Source of the DNA: CAZUNB01 sp964622235
GTDB taxonomy: Bacteria > Patescibacteriota > Saccharimonadia > Saccharimonadales > JAGPDM01
Direction: 5' to 3'
Assembly: GCA_964622235.1 (NCBI GenBank)
Contig: CAZUNB010000012.1
Location: 1 to 29,297 of the forward strand
Length of the DNA stretch: 29,297 bases
Numbering within the stretch: the stretch's first letter is position 1; each line of letters starts with the position of its first letter. Positions 15,804-23,354 of the stretch are shown one piece after another. A program made the translations under genes and the position numbers. The notes below the pieces were generated by a model. The model was not told the DNA's origin. It saw only the letters and a list, made by a program, of their open reading frames with translations, and searched no databases.

Positions 15804-17165
15804 CTACGGTTCTAGATACCAGATTGTCCATGTTCCGCTTCCTTGGTCTTTTGTACTGCCGCTGTTGTTTGTATATTTTAGATTAACCTTAACGTTTGCG
15901 CCCTCGTGAGTATAACCTGCGCCTCCTTGTTGGAACCTATCACCAGCAGAATATTGACAACCGAAATTACCGCAAGCCGTAACTGCGGGCACATCCACGC
16001 CCAAAACCACCACACCACTTTTACCAAAATTGTACTCGTTCGATACGGTGTCCCCATTTGGTGTCGAAGGAGGATCCCAGGTCGTTGTAACGTTCTTAAT
16101 TGCCCCAAATCGTGCACCACTTGCACCCAAAGCTAATTTCCCATTTGCACCTGCATTAAAGATGTCTGCGCCACCATTACTTTTGACCACCAAAGAGTCG
16201 ACATTGGCATTGGCTTGAATTGTTGTTCGACCGTTGGTATCCACTCTTATTGATATGTTACTACCGGAATATGGACGCACGACGAGGATATCAAAGAGCT
16301 GAAACTGCGCGCCTTGAACATGCAACCCCACCTTTGAACCATCATCGTTATAGACACCGAGCTTGGCGGCTGTACTACCGCTAGCGGCAACAGCAGTTCC
16401 CACCATAACCTCGCCGTTGCTCATTATACGAATTCGATCTGTGCCGGAAGTCTTAAGATAGAGCGCATTCGTGTCATTGGTACCAACCGACAATATTGAT
16501 CCTGTCGAATTACCGCCAATCTTTACGTCACTACAATTATTGGAAACATCGCAAACGGCATTAGAACCCTGAATAAGATTAGTCGCGGTGACATTACCAC
16601 CGACTGTCTGGTTACCACTAAATGTATTAGCCTGATCGCTCCGGGCTAACGAACTGCCGTCAATACCGTCAACTGTGTCAGCGTTAAAGGCATACGGGCT
16701 GGCAGCGATCGGCTGGCGCGGCGACAAAGGACCTTCAGTGAAACTGGCACAGCCGGCTGTGGTACAGGTGGCTGTTGCTGGTGTTGGTAACTCAACCTCG
16801 AGATAGAGCTGTGTAGCGCTATTAAATAAAGCTGGGCTCAGCGCCGTGACGTCACCAAATCGGACATCGAATAGACCGTTGGTTATTTGAACTCTATTTG
16901 TTGTTTGACGAAATTCTTGCCATTGCTGGGTGCCGCCTGAAAGAGCATTGAAGATTGAGAATTTTATATTATACAATCCATCGGGAACAACCATACCGGC
17001 ACTGTTGGTCAGCCGGCCTTGAAAGTTGATTTTGTATGGAATACTTTGGGCGGCACTGGCTGATGGTGAAATGAACAATAAAATTATTAAACTTGAAAGA
17101 ATAACACCGAAAAACGTTTTCATAAACAGTCGCTTCTGCGTCATGTCCTTTCTCACGTGTTGCAT
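15804..17165 (-). CDS. Secreted fibre-like surface protein, 453 aa
   Basis: The protein has a signal peptide at about 12-39 and begins its mature part with IPYKINFQGRLTNSAG, followed by an N-terminal beta domain (PDGLYNIKFSIF, ITNGLFDVRFG). This domain is common in large surface proteins of CPR bacteria. The middle part (AFNADTVDGIDGSSLARSD, then repeated TVGGN/IGGNSTG segments) resembles phage tail-fibre and trimeric adhesin shafts. A C-terminal ~90-residue domain has two Cys (TACGNFGCQ) and ends WTIWYLEP; it may be a fold or chaperone cap. There is no membrane anchor at the C-terminus. In-frame ATGs at 17144 and 17123 are alternative starts; the one at 17165 has AGAGAGG close before it. Probable role: attachment or envelope fibre (inferred). 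Confidence 0.83.
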   Translation of the reverse strand: MQHVRKDMTQKRLFMKTFFGVILSSLIILLFISPSASAAQSIPYKINFQGRLTNSAGMVVPDGLYNIKFSIFNALSGGTQQWQEFRQTTNRVQITNGLFDVRFGDVTALSPALFNSATQLYLEVELPTPATATCTTAGCASFTEGPLSPRQPIAASPYAFNADTVDGIDGSSLARSDQANTFSGNQTVGGNVTATNLIQGSNAVCDVSNNCSDVKIGGNSTGSILSVGTNDTNALYLKTSGTDRIRIMSNGEVMVGTAVAASGSTAAKLGVYNDDGSKVGLHVQGAQFQLFDILVVRPYSGSNISIRVDTNGRTTIQANANVDSLVVKSNGGADIFNAGANGKLALGASGARFGAIKNVTTTWDPPSTPNGDTVSNEYNFGKSGVVVLGVDVPAVTACGNFGCQYSAGDRFQQGGAGYTHEGANVKVNLKYTNNSGSTKDQGSGTWTIWYLEP

Positions 17166-17210
17166 ACCCTCTCTTTTGCTTCTAATCAGTATAACACTAA
17201 AGGCTACTAC

Positions 17211-18125
17211 TTATTGGTATTTTATTGGTATTTTCTTAGCTGTTTTCGTAGGTTTTCTTGATTTTTTTTTATTATTTTTCTTTTTGTGGCGACGTCGCAT
17301 CATCTGAACAAATATTATAATCAATACTAGCAATACTCCCGCGATCACTCTACCCCAACCCGTTATAGCAAAGACCCAAACAGATGCTTCACTTACGCCA
17401 GAACTCACCTTCACTCGAAGAGGGCCAAAGTATGAACCAGACAGTTCTATTGGCGTACTGCGTTCAATATTAGGAAATATTAGACGTGACTTTTTGGTTT
17501 TTTTGTCACCATACGGTTGCAACTTTGCAGTTACTTCGGGAAAAAATGCCAGTGCATTATCACCACCGACATTCTTAAGATGAGCATTTAATTTTATACT
17601 TTTTCCTAGCTGAAGAAATCTAGCATCAACTGCAGAAACTGTAGCCTTTTTGCTCCCACCGCCCCCATTTTTAATCAACAAAAGCGTTCCCACTCGGGCA
17701 GAAGGCTGGACACCGACAGTCTCTGGAGTCTCTGTGGTGTCTACAGTGCGAAATAACACAGATGCATAGACTCCACCCTTTGGTAGCTTGTTAGCATCAA
17801 CAGTAAAATAGAGACGTAGCGCTTCACGCCCATCAAGGGTAAATGAATCGTAGTCAAATTTAATACCTTGTCGCAAGACCTCTGCCGGCTCAAATGCCAA
17901 CTCCCCGTTACCATTGGTCTGTTTAAAGGATTCCAGTTCTACTGCGAATACAGTCGTACCGGCGTTAGGATTCGATACATCGATATACCCTTTTTGGACT
18001 TCACCGTCTTTGAGATTTATTTCATATAGCAGTGGTGAAACTTTTGCGCCGAGTGCAGAAATCGGTGTCACCTTCAAAACAAGTAGTAAAGCAACCGCCG
18101 TAAGTATGTATACAAGTTGTTTCAC
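17211..18125 (-). CDS. DUF916-like surface protein with C-terminal membrane anchor, 304 aa
   Basis: The protein has a signal peptide (1-~25), two Ig-like beta domains, a membrane helix at about 252-275 and a 28-residue cytoplasmic tail very rich in Lys and Arg. The first domain has the pattern seen in DUF916/WxL-interacting proteins: a KVSPLLYEINLKDGE opening, a VSNPNAGTTVFAVELES strand, and GGVYASVLFRT then ARVGTLLLI. Such proteins hold other surface proteins at the wall in Firmicutes. The 312-aa protein at 20301-21239 is a paralogue with the same order. The start is a GTG at 18125 overlapping the LamG gene stop (GTGA), so the two are translationally coupled. The DUF916 link is a pattern judgement and needs a profile search. 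Confidence 0.83.
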   Translation of the reverse strand: MKQLVYILTAVALLLVLKVTPISALGAKVSPLLYEINLKDGEVQKGYIDVSNPNAGTTVFAVELESFKQTNGNGELAFEPAEVLRQGIKFDYDSFTLDGREALRLYFTVDANKLPKGGVYASVLFRTVDTTETPETVGVQPSARVGTLLLIKNGGGGSKKATVSAVDARFLQLGKSIKLNAHLKNVGGDNALAFFPEVTAKLQPYGDKKTKKSRLIFPNIERSTPIELSGSYFGPLRVKVSSGVSEASVWVFAITGWGRVIAGVLLVLIIIFVQMMRRRHKKKNNKKKSRKPTKTAKKIPIKYQ

Positions 18126-19498
18126 GGTTTTGTCGTCGTCGTTATTGTCATCTTATTCTGGTAAGTTCCAGTTAGCTGTGATTTTGGAACGTCACGCCGA
18201 AACTGCATAGTCGTGGTCTCTTTGGTGCCACCAGTTGACTGTCCGTCTCTGCTATAAAAAGCTTCTGGGATTGGGGAACCATTCATTTCTGCATACTTAT
18301 AACTCGCTGGGCCCGTTCCCCACTTAGCTGGCACTGGTTTATCGCCACCAATCAGCGTAAAACCTAACCCTACTGTAGTTCCTTCATCCCATAGCACTGG
18401 CGTGTCAATCGTCCCACCATTGTTTAGTCTTGGTATGACAGTAGAAGTCGACGTATCAAAAAGGCGACCGTTCTCTGAAATAAGTGCATTGTAGCCACCA
18501 CCAGCGTCGGTTGCGACCGACATGTCAAGCAATGCTTCCTGAGACGCTCCTGGAACAATTTGTGGCACTATCACCGCTCTATTTACGAACGAAGCTGCAT
18601 AACTTTTATATGTTTCACTGACGTCTCGTGCAGTCATTGCGCGATTATAAATATTCACCTCGTCCAGCCTCCCATTCATATAAGTTGCTCCACTGCGTCC
18701 TAAGTAAAGTGAGCCATTGCCCGATGATCGAGTTGCCGGAACAGTCGTAGTACTATCGAGGACACCATTAATATAAAACTTCAAGCTTGTACCGCTTATT
18801 GTAACAACAACGTTTGTCCACGTGCTGGTACTAGCGGGCGTCGGTAATGCTTTAGCTGCTGTTGAGGTTCGGGTTGTACAGCCAGTGCAGGCAAATGAGA
18901 CCCTACGGTTCGTTCCGATAGTCATAGTATAAGGAGAGGCAGACCCACCATTACCCCAAGAAATTATTCCATGAGCAGCGGTCCAGGCTGCTGGTGCAAC
19001 CCACGCGCTTATTGTAATATCTCCAGTAATATTTGCTGCGGAAGGACTGCCCATATCGATATAGCCGGTTTTAGCACTGCTGAATTCAATTGCTTTATCA
19101 AACTTCCCGAACTTCCAGCTCGATGCACCCTTTAACGTGCCGTTGTTATTATTAATAGTACCGTCATACAGTTGTGTTCCGGTGTAGGTATCAAAGTCAT
19201 AGGCTGCCTTTAATCCATGTGGGTTGAGTCTCACCTCGATTGAATCCTGAAGCTGAGAGACATAACCTCCGCTAAGCTTATAACTTCCACCTTCGCCATT
19301 GCCAACAACAGCCTCGCCACCAGAGCTGACCATTTTATACTCGCTTGAACTACCGGCTCCACCAAAGTTATTTAATACTTGGGCATCCATTTTAAAGTTT
19401 GGGCTTTCCAGCGGTACAGCACTAATCTTTGGCGTGGCAACCAACAAACAAACCGTAAAAAGTGCTACCAACACCACACCTACTTTTTTGATATCCAC
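18122..19498 (-). CDS. Secreted LamG (concanavalin A-like) protein, 458 aa
   Basis: The protein has a signal peptide (1-~27) and an N-terminal segment (SPNFKMDAQVLNNFGG, SGGYVSQLQDS) typical of secreted proteins. A LamG domain follows at about 95-305 (GLKAAYDFD, GYIDMGSP, ITISAWVAP, FYINGVLDS, LYLGRSG, GRLDEVNIYNRAM). LamG domains bind carbohydrate or protein ligands. The C-terminal domain at ~310-458 ends GTYQNKMTITTTTKP and matches the C-terminal plan of the 202-aa secreted protein at the start of the operon. No own anchor is seen, so it may be held by the DUF916-like partners (inferred). The start is a GTG at 19498 with AGAGAGG about 9 nt upstream. It overlaps the next gene by 4 bp. Confidence 0.87.
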   Translation of the reverse strand: MDIKKVGVVLVALFTVCLLVATPKISAVPLESPNFKMDAQVLNNFGGAGSSSEYKMVSSGGEAVVGNGEGGSYKLSGGYVSQLQDSIEVRLNPHGLKAAYDFDTYTGTQLYDGTINNNNGTLKGASSWKFGKFDKAIEFSSAKTGYIDMGSPSAANITGDITISAWVAPAAWTAAHGIISWGNGGSASPYTMTIGTNRRVSFACTGCTTRTSTAAKALPTPASTSTWTNVVVTISGTSLKFYINGVLDSTTTVPATRSSGNGSLYLGRSGATYMNGRLDEVNIYNRAMTARDVSETYKSYAASFVNRAVIVPQIVPGASQEALLDMSVATDAGGGYNALISENGRLFDTSTSTVIPRLNNGGTIDTPVLWDEGTTVGLGFTLIGGDKPVPAKWGTGPASYKYAEMNGSPIPEAFYSRDGQSTGGTKETTTMQFRRDVPKSQLTGTYQNKMTITTTTKP

Positions 19499-19513
19499 TT
19501 ATGCAAACCTCTC

Positions 19514-20323
19514 TTATGCTAGAACTAGTATAACAAACAAAAAACTAAGCAGTAAGGCAATAAGCCGGAATATCTTGCGCCCAATGAATGCATACTCTAC
19601 ATTAAGACCGAAAAAGCTGAGCACCCAAACAATCTGGGCACTCGCAAGGAAAGATACTACAAGTGAACCAATCGCCAAAAGCAACCAACTAGTCTTGGCT
19701 GCCACTTGCCAAGTAAAATCATACTCCCACTCCTGTCCGTCTCTCTGATTAAAGCCAAGGCTGGTGCCTAGCCTATCAAGTAACGTTCTTCCAGCCCTCT
19801 TGTTTATTTCACTTCGATCGTATAGTTCATTTTTATAGTTTTGAGCTTTTATGGGGTTAGAAATCACTCCTGGACCTGGATTGCTCGGTGCNNNNNNNNN
19901 NCTACCAGGGGTTGACGATGGCTCATAGCTGACAACTACAGTCTCTTCGGCTGTCGTATTGTTACAACTATAGAAAGCAGTGGTACGGATTGAATTTGTA
20001 CCGTTATCCAAACCAATATCTACCGAAAACACCTGAGAGGAATCGATAGCTACTGATGATGCGTATTGATTATTAACAAAAATATCGATCTGCGAAGTTC
20101 TTACAGCACTACCAGCCAATGAAACTACTGGTTGATTAACGATTGAATCAGACTGGGGACTGGTGATTGTTACTGCTGGTGGTGAGTTGTCGCAAACCTC
20201 GGCTTTAATTGTCGAACCAGAATCTATGGCTGCAGTCACACCAGGCAGAGCAACTATCAAGAGACATGTAACACCTAGGACAATGCTGAGCGTGCTAACT
20301 CTAGTTTTTGTTTTTATTGGCAC
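19514..20323 (-). CDS. Ig-like secreted domain fused to C-terminal membrane helices, 269 aa (contains gap)
   Basis: The protein has a signal peptide at 9-32, an Ig-like domain at about 45-135 (PPAVTITSPQSDSIV, then VSLAGSAV, IDIFVNNQYASSV, GTNSIRTTAFYSC), a Ser/Pro linker, a charged helical segment, and two or three membrane helices in the last ~60 residues (TSWLLLAIGSLVVSFLASA and RLIALLLSFLFVILVLA). The linker holds the run of 10 N at 19892-19901; the frame is kept only if the true gap size is 1 modulo 3. The likely start is a GTG at 20323, inside the previous gene by 23 bp, without a good ribosome site; coupling by re-initiation is plausible. Function is unknown; it may anchor or export operon partners. 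Confidence 0.78.
   Translation of the reverse strand: MPIKTKTRVSTLSIVLGVTCLLIVALPGVTAAIDSGSTIKAEVCDNSPPAVTITSPQSDSIVNQPVVSLAGSAVRTSQIDIFVNNQYASSVAIDSSQVFSVDIGLDNGTNSIRTTAFYSCNNTTAEETVVVSYEPSSTPGXXXXAPSNPGPGVISNPIKAQNYKNELYDRSEINKRAGRTLLDRLGTSLGFNQRDGQEWEYDFTWQVAAKTSWLLLAIGSLVVSFLASAQIVWVLSFFGLNVEYAFIGRKIFRLIALLLSFLFVILVLA
19892..19901. other. Assembly gap (10 N)
   Basis: Ten consecutive N bases lie within a Ser/Pro-rich linker codon region. A fixed run of 10 usually marks a scaffold join of unknown or estimated size. Low-complexity linker sequence is a plausible cause. Confidence 0.99.
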
Positions 20324-21239
20324 GAGCTTTTTTAGATGATTTAGTGCGTTTCTTTTTGAATGCAGTTGTGATGGCTATAAGCGCGATAACTCCAGCAACT
20401 GAAATAATCACCGGTGCTGGCAGGAGTACTACATACTTTTCTGGTAAAGTTTCTTTTTTATCTAGAAATGAAACCTTACCGCTAACTTTATAAACACCGA
20501 GATAAGGTGAATCCTGCCAAGTAATAGGGATTCTTCTTGTGGTTCCAGGTAAGATCAGTAATTCCTGGTTAAGTGTGAAGCGTTTTTTTCCGAAGAGATT
20601 AGTGTAGTTGGCTGATAAATCAGCTTGAAAGTGAACGTTGCCGTCGTTTCGCAACCTGAGATCGGTGTTCAGTGGAGCTTTTGTTTGGATGAGGTCAGCT
20701 TGCCAACTCTCGACTTTTCCTTCTTCTTTCAACTCACCATCAACCGTCATGTAAAGCAAAGTCCCAATTCGTTTTTTACGAGCAACACTAGCAGGATCAT
20801 CTTCAGGTGGCTGTGTTTCAGCGAATAAAACGGCATAGTGGCCACCAGCCCGAGCGTCCTTTGGTGTCTGGACGCTATAGCCAATCTCGACACGCTCGCC
20901 TGCCTTCAGCCGAACCTCTGTCTTATCAAAACTCACCCACTGATAGGCTTCGGTCTGTTTGTTAATTTTTGTATAATTCGTATCATAGTCTTCGCCATCA
21001 ACTGAAAACGGACGTGAATACATCAAGAAAGTGTAATCGATTGAACCATCATTAATGACAGTTAGCTTACCTGTATCCTTCTCCCCTGCCACTAATGTTG
21101 GTCTCACTACTGCTGGCGACATTGTGATACGTTCGACTGTTTTATCATCGTTGTCATTTTGTGCAAAAATTGGGCTCGCAAAGACGGCAAATAACATTAC
21201 AAATGATAAACCAAACAACCACACTCTTTTCACAACCAT
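20301..21239 (-). CDS. DUF916-like surface protein with C-terminal membrane anchor, 312 aa
   Basis: The protein has a signal peptide (1-~26), two beta domains, a membrane helix at about 272-293 and a Lys-rich tail of ~18 residues (KKKRTKSSKKARANKNKN). The first domain opens ITMSPAVVRPTLVAGE and contains AGERVEIGYSV and AGGHYAVLFAET, then RIGTLLYM, matching the paralogue at 17211-18125 and the DUF916 pattern of WxL-interacting proteins. The second domain (FTLNQELLILPGTTRRIPITW) resembles the wall-proximal domain of such proteins. The ATG at 21239 is preceded by GGGGG at about 4 nt. It follows the first gene of the operon across a 43-bp gap that contains a hairpin, and overlaps the next gene by 23 bp. 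Confidence 0.84.
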   Translation of the reverse strand: MVVKRVWLFGLSFVMLFAVFASPIFAQNDNDDKTVERITMSPAVVRPTLVAGEKDTGKLTVINDGSIDYTFLMYSRPFSVDGEDYDTNYTKINKQTEAYQWVSFDKTEVRLKAGERVEIGYSVQTPKDARAGGHYAVLFAETQPPEDDPASVARKKRIGTLLYMTVDGELKEEGKVESWQADLIQTKAPLNTDLRLRNDGNVHFQADLSANYTNLFGKKRFTLNQELLILPGTTRRIPITWQDSPYLGVYKVSGKVSFLDKKETLPEKYVVLLPAPVIISVAGVIALIAITTAFKKKRTKSSKKARANKNKN

Positions 21240-21273
21240 GAACCCCCAATAATTTAAGAAACTAAGCCTAGAA

Positions 21274-21298
21274 TACTACAAATTAAGGATTTGTAGTA
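21274..21298. repeat. Perfect 9-bp hairpin over the stop codon of the first operon gene
   Basis: TACTACAAA (21274-21282), 7-nt loop, TTTGTAGTA (21290-21298). The loop contains the stop codon of the 202-aa protein. No T run follows on the minus strand, so a processing or mRNA-stabilising role fits better than termination. Confidence 0.75.
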
Positions 21299-21891
21299 GC
21301 GGTATAAGTAACGACGCCTGTGTATGTGCCGCTTTTCTTAGAAGTATCAACTTTCGCACCGTAGTAAACAGTACTAACATCACCAGCACCTGCTGACGGT
21401 GCAGCGGTGGTCTTGATGGTATCTGGTGTAGCTAGAGGCTTCACGCCTGCATACTTGAGCGTACTCGTTGCAAGGTTTGTTTCAACCGCTCCGCCAGTAC
21501 CCATACCACCAGCACCATCGAGATGATATCCCCATGTACCATTAGCGAGTGCAGTTGGAGCAGCTAGCGTGCCTGCATGAGCAGTAAGCGTGTCTGGAGT
21601 ATTTAATAGAGTTGTTGCAGCATCTGCGTCACTGAGCTTCAGGTTGTATCCGCTAGAGTTGTTCGTCGCAACCGTGACTGTGTCGGCTGCGTTAGACTGT
21701 GCCCCCGAACCGGTTGGTGTTATGTTAAAAGTTATATTGCCAGAGGTTGTCATGCTAATAGTTGAAGCTATAACTGCATTAATTGTTGTGCTCTTAGTGT
21801 CTGAGGCTGCTTGTGCTGAGACTGCCAATGGCACGGCAACAAAAACTGTTGCGATTGCCACACTTGTCAATACTTTTAGTTTATGTGTCAT
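21283..21891 (-). CDS. Small secreted beta-rich surface protein, 202 aa
   Basis: The protein has a signal peptide (1-~28, cleavage after SAQA), then a Thr/Ser/Ala/Gly-rich beta domain with no anchor. Recognisable phrases are SSGYNLKLSDADAATTLL, GTWGYHLDG, and a close SGTYTGVVTYTATTNP. This plan recalls WxL-type and pilin-like surface proteins and matches the C-terminal domain of the LamG protein in the same operon. I chose the ATG at 21891 (AGGA 9 nt upstream); the ATG at 21900 has AGGA directly abutting it and would add three residues. As first gene after the promoter and ahead of a hairpin, it may be made in excess over its partners (inferred). Probable role: major surface or coat subunit. 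The family is not firmly identified. Confidence 0.85.
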   Translation of the reverse strand: MTHKLKVLTSVAIATVFVAVPLAVSAQAASDTKSTTINAVIASTISMTTSGNITFNITPTGSGAQSNAADTVTVATNNSSGYNLKLSDADAATTLLNTPDTLTAHAGTLAAPTALANGTWGYHLDGAGGMGTGGAVETNLATSTLKYAGVKPLATPDTIKTTAAPSAGAGDVSTVYYGAKVDTSKKSGTYTGVVTYTATTNP

Positions 21892-21931
21892 ATTTTTCAT
21901 TCCTATTCTATTTTATTATAATTTCGTACCA

Positions 21932-21959
21932 AGTATAACACTTATGTTTATATTTACAA
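21932..21959 (-). promoter_or_regulatory. Candidate promoter for the six-gene surface operon
   Basis: Minus strand: -35 TTGTAA (21954-21959), 16-bp spacer, -10 TATACT (21932-21937), transcript start near 21925 and a leader of ~34 nt. A second -10-like TATAAT lies at 21915-21920 without a clear -35. The operon would run to about 15804 or 15263. Confidence 0.45.
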
Positions 21960-21964
21960 ATATA

Positions 21965-23305
21965 TTATTTCTTTTTAGGGGTAGCGTGTTCGTCGGTAGC
22001 GTCGTGCGTCTTTTCGAGATCCATAATGACCTGGAACGATTCAAAAATAGCGGGTGCATGCTCAACTGCCGAACGACCGAGAACACCGACACCGTAACGT
22101 CGTTCATCAACCATGCGTTTAGCATAGGCAACGACATCTGCAGCAGTAACGGCTCTGATGTTATCGAGTTGTTCGTCGATATCAATGATCGTGCCATCGA
22201 ATAGGTAGCGTCCTCCGTAGGTCGAGGCCACCTCTGCCACCCGCTGGTTCGAGCGCTGGAATTGACCAACCTCACGCATAATCGCTTGTTGGACTCTAGC
22301 TTCATCGAAATCATTATCAAGCACTTTGTGTAAAATTTTGGCAGTTAATTTCAGGAGTGCATTGGCGTTGCCATCGGTTACGTTACCACCGAGCCACCAA
22401 CTGCTCCAGTTTTTGCCTCGACTGCTACCTGAGCCCATCGAATAGACCAAACCACGCTCACGAGCTTCGCCAAAAAGAATCGAATCCATTGTGCCAGTCA
22501 GCATAGTGTTCAGCACCACGCTAGCAGCCACTTGTTCACGAGTATCGCGGTCACTCGCATACAGGTCAATAAAAAAATGTAGTTTCTCAACGCCGCTGCG
22601 CTCCAGAACCAGCGGTTCATCTAGTGCTTTAGCTTGCTGCTTCGGTAAACTGAAACGTTTGCCTGATGGTAGTTTGTCAAAAGCTTTTTCAAGTAATGTT
22701 ACTACTGTTTTTTCACGCGATAGAACATTTCCGGCAATGATAAAACGCAAATTTTCTTTCACGTGTGTCCGTTGATAGTGTTCAATAATATCGCTAGCTT
22801 TGATGCTGTCAATCTGTTTCATGCGCTGTTCATCAGGCAGAACATTCATGCCCATTGCTTGGGCTAAGTGTGTGCCTAATACGCGGAAGTAATTATTAAT
22901 ATTGCCACTAATTTCTTCAGAGACATTGGCTTTTTCTGCGATGATTTCCTTTGGTAGGAACTTCGGCATAGTGATGGCACCGAGCATCAGTTCCAGTACT
23001 CGTTGCCACTCGAAGTCAGCGCACTCAGCCAAATATGTCACGTTAGCGAAATCAGTTGTGCCGTTACTATACGCACCGTTTTTTTCAAGCTCTGCAGAAA
23101 ACTCACGGGCGGAACCGAAGTTATTGTTCGCTCCCAAAATCACGTGCTCAAGTACGTGTGGCACTTCCCATCTTTCTACGTCTGCCGTGGAATAACCAGC
23201 TCGAAAACTAAAATTCATTGTCATTACTGGCGCGTCTGCAACGTCAACTAGGATTCCGCGAGCACCGTTTTTTAGACGAATCTCTTTTAGACTGTGCTCC
23301 ATCAT
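21965..23305 (-). CDS. M16 family zinc peptidase (insulinase-like), 446 aa
   Basis: This is an inverted-zinc-motif metallopeptidase. The HxxEH motif is HVLEH (H50, E53, H54) and the third ligand E130 lies 76 residues after H54, the normal family spacing. The second domain has the substrate-binding R-x-x-x-Y segment (ARERGLVYSMGSG, near residue 290). Length fits a two-domain M16B subunit, so it is likely to work as a homodimer or with a partner. It ends with a charged tail (KTHDATDEHATPKKK). The start is ATG at 23305 or the next ATG at 23302; the ribosome site is weak. It lies 49 bp downstream of secA on the same strand. No signal peptide is present, so it is probably cytoplasmic, cleaving peptides (inferred). 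Confidence 0.93.
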   Translation of the reverse strand: MMEHSLKEIRLKNGARGILVDVADAPVMTMNFSFRAGYSTADVERWEVPHVLEHVILGANNNFGSAREFSAELEKNGAYSNGTTDFANVTYLAECADFEWQRVLELMLGAITMPKFLPKEIIAEKANVSEEISGNINNYFRVLGTHLAQAMGMNVLPDEQRMKQIDSIKASDIIEHYQRTHVKENLRFIIAGNVLSREKTVVTLLEKAFDKLPSGKRFSLPKQQAKALDEPLVLERSGVEKLHFFIDLYASDRDTREQVAASVVLNTMLTGTMDSILFGEARERGLVYSMGSGSSRGKNWSSWWLGGNVTDGNANALLKLTAKILHKVLDNDFDEARVQQAIMREVGQFQRSNQRVAEVASTYGGRYLFDGTIIDIDEQLDNIRAVTAADVVAYAKRMVDERRYGVGVLGRSAVEHAPAIFESFQVIMDLEKTHDATDEHATPKKK

Positions 23306-23354
23306 GATTGATTGTGCCCCACGGCGTGAATATCAATTAGTAAAAAAACTATCA

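Noticed and set aside
21590..22204. 204-codon plus-strand frame spanning the small secreted protein and the M16 gene
   Set aside because: It is antisense to two well-supported genes with a signal peptide and an HxxEH motif; no features of its own.
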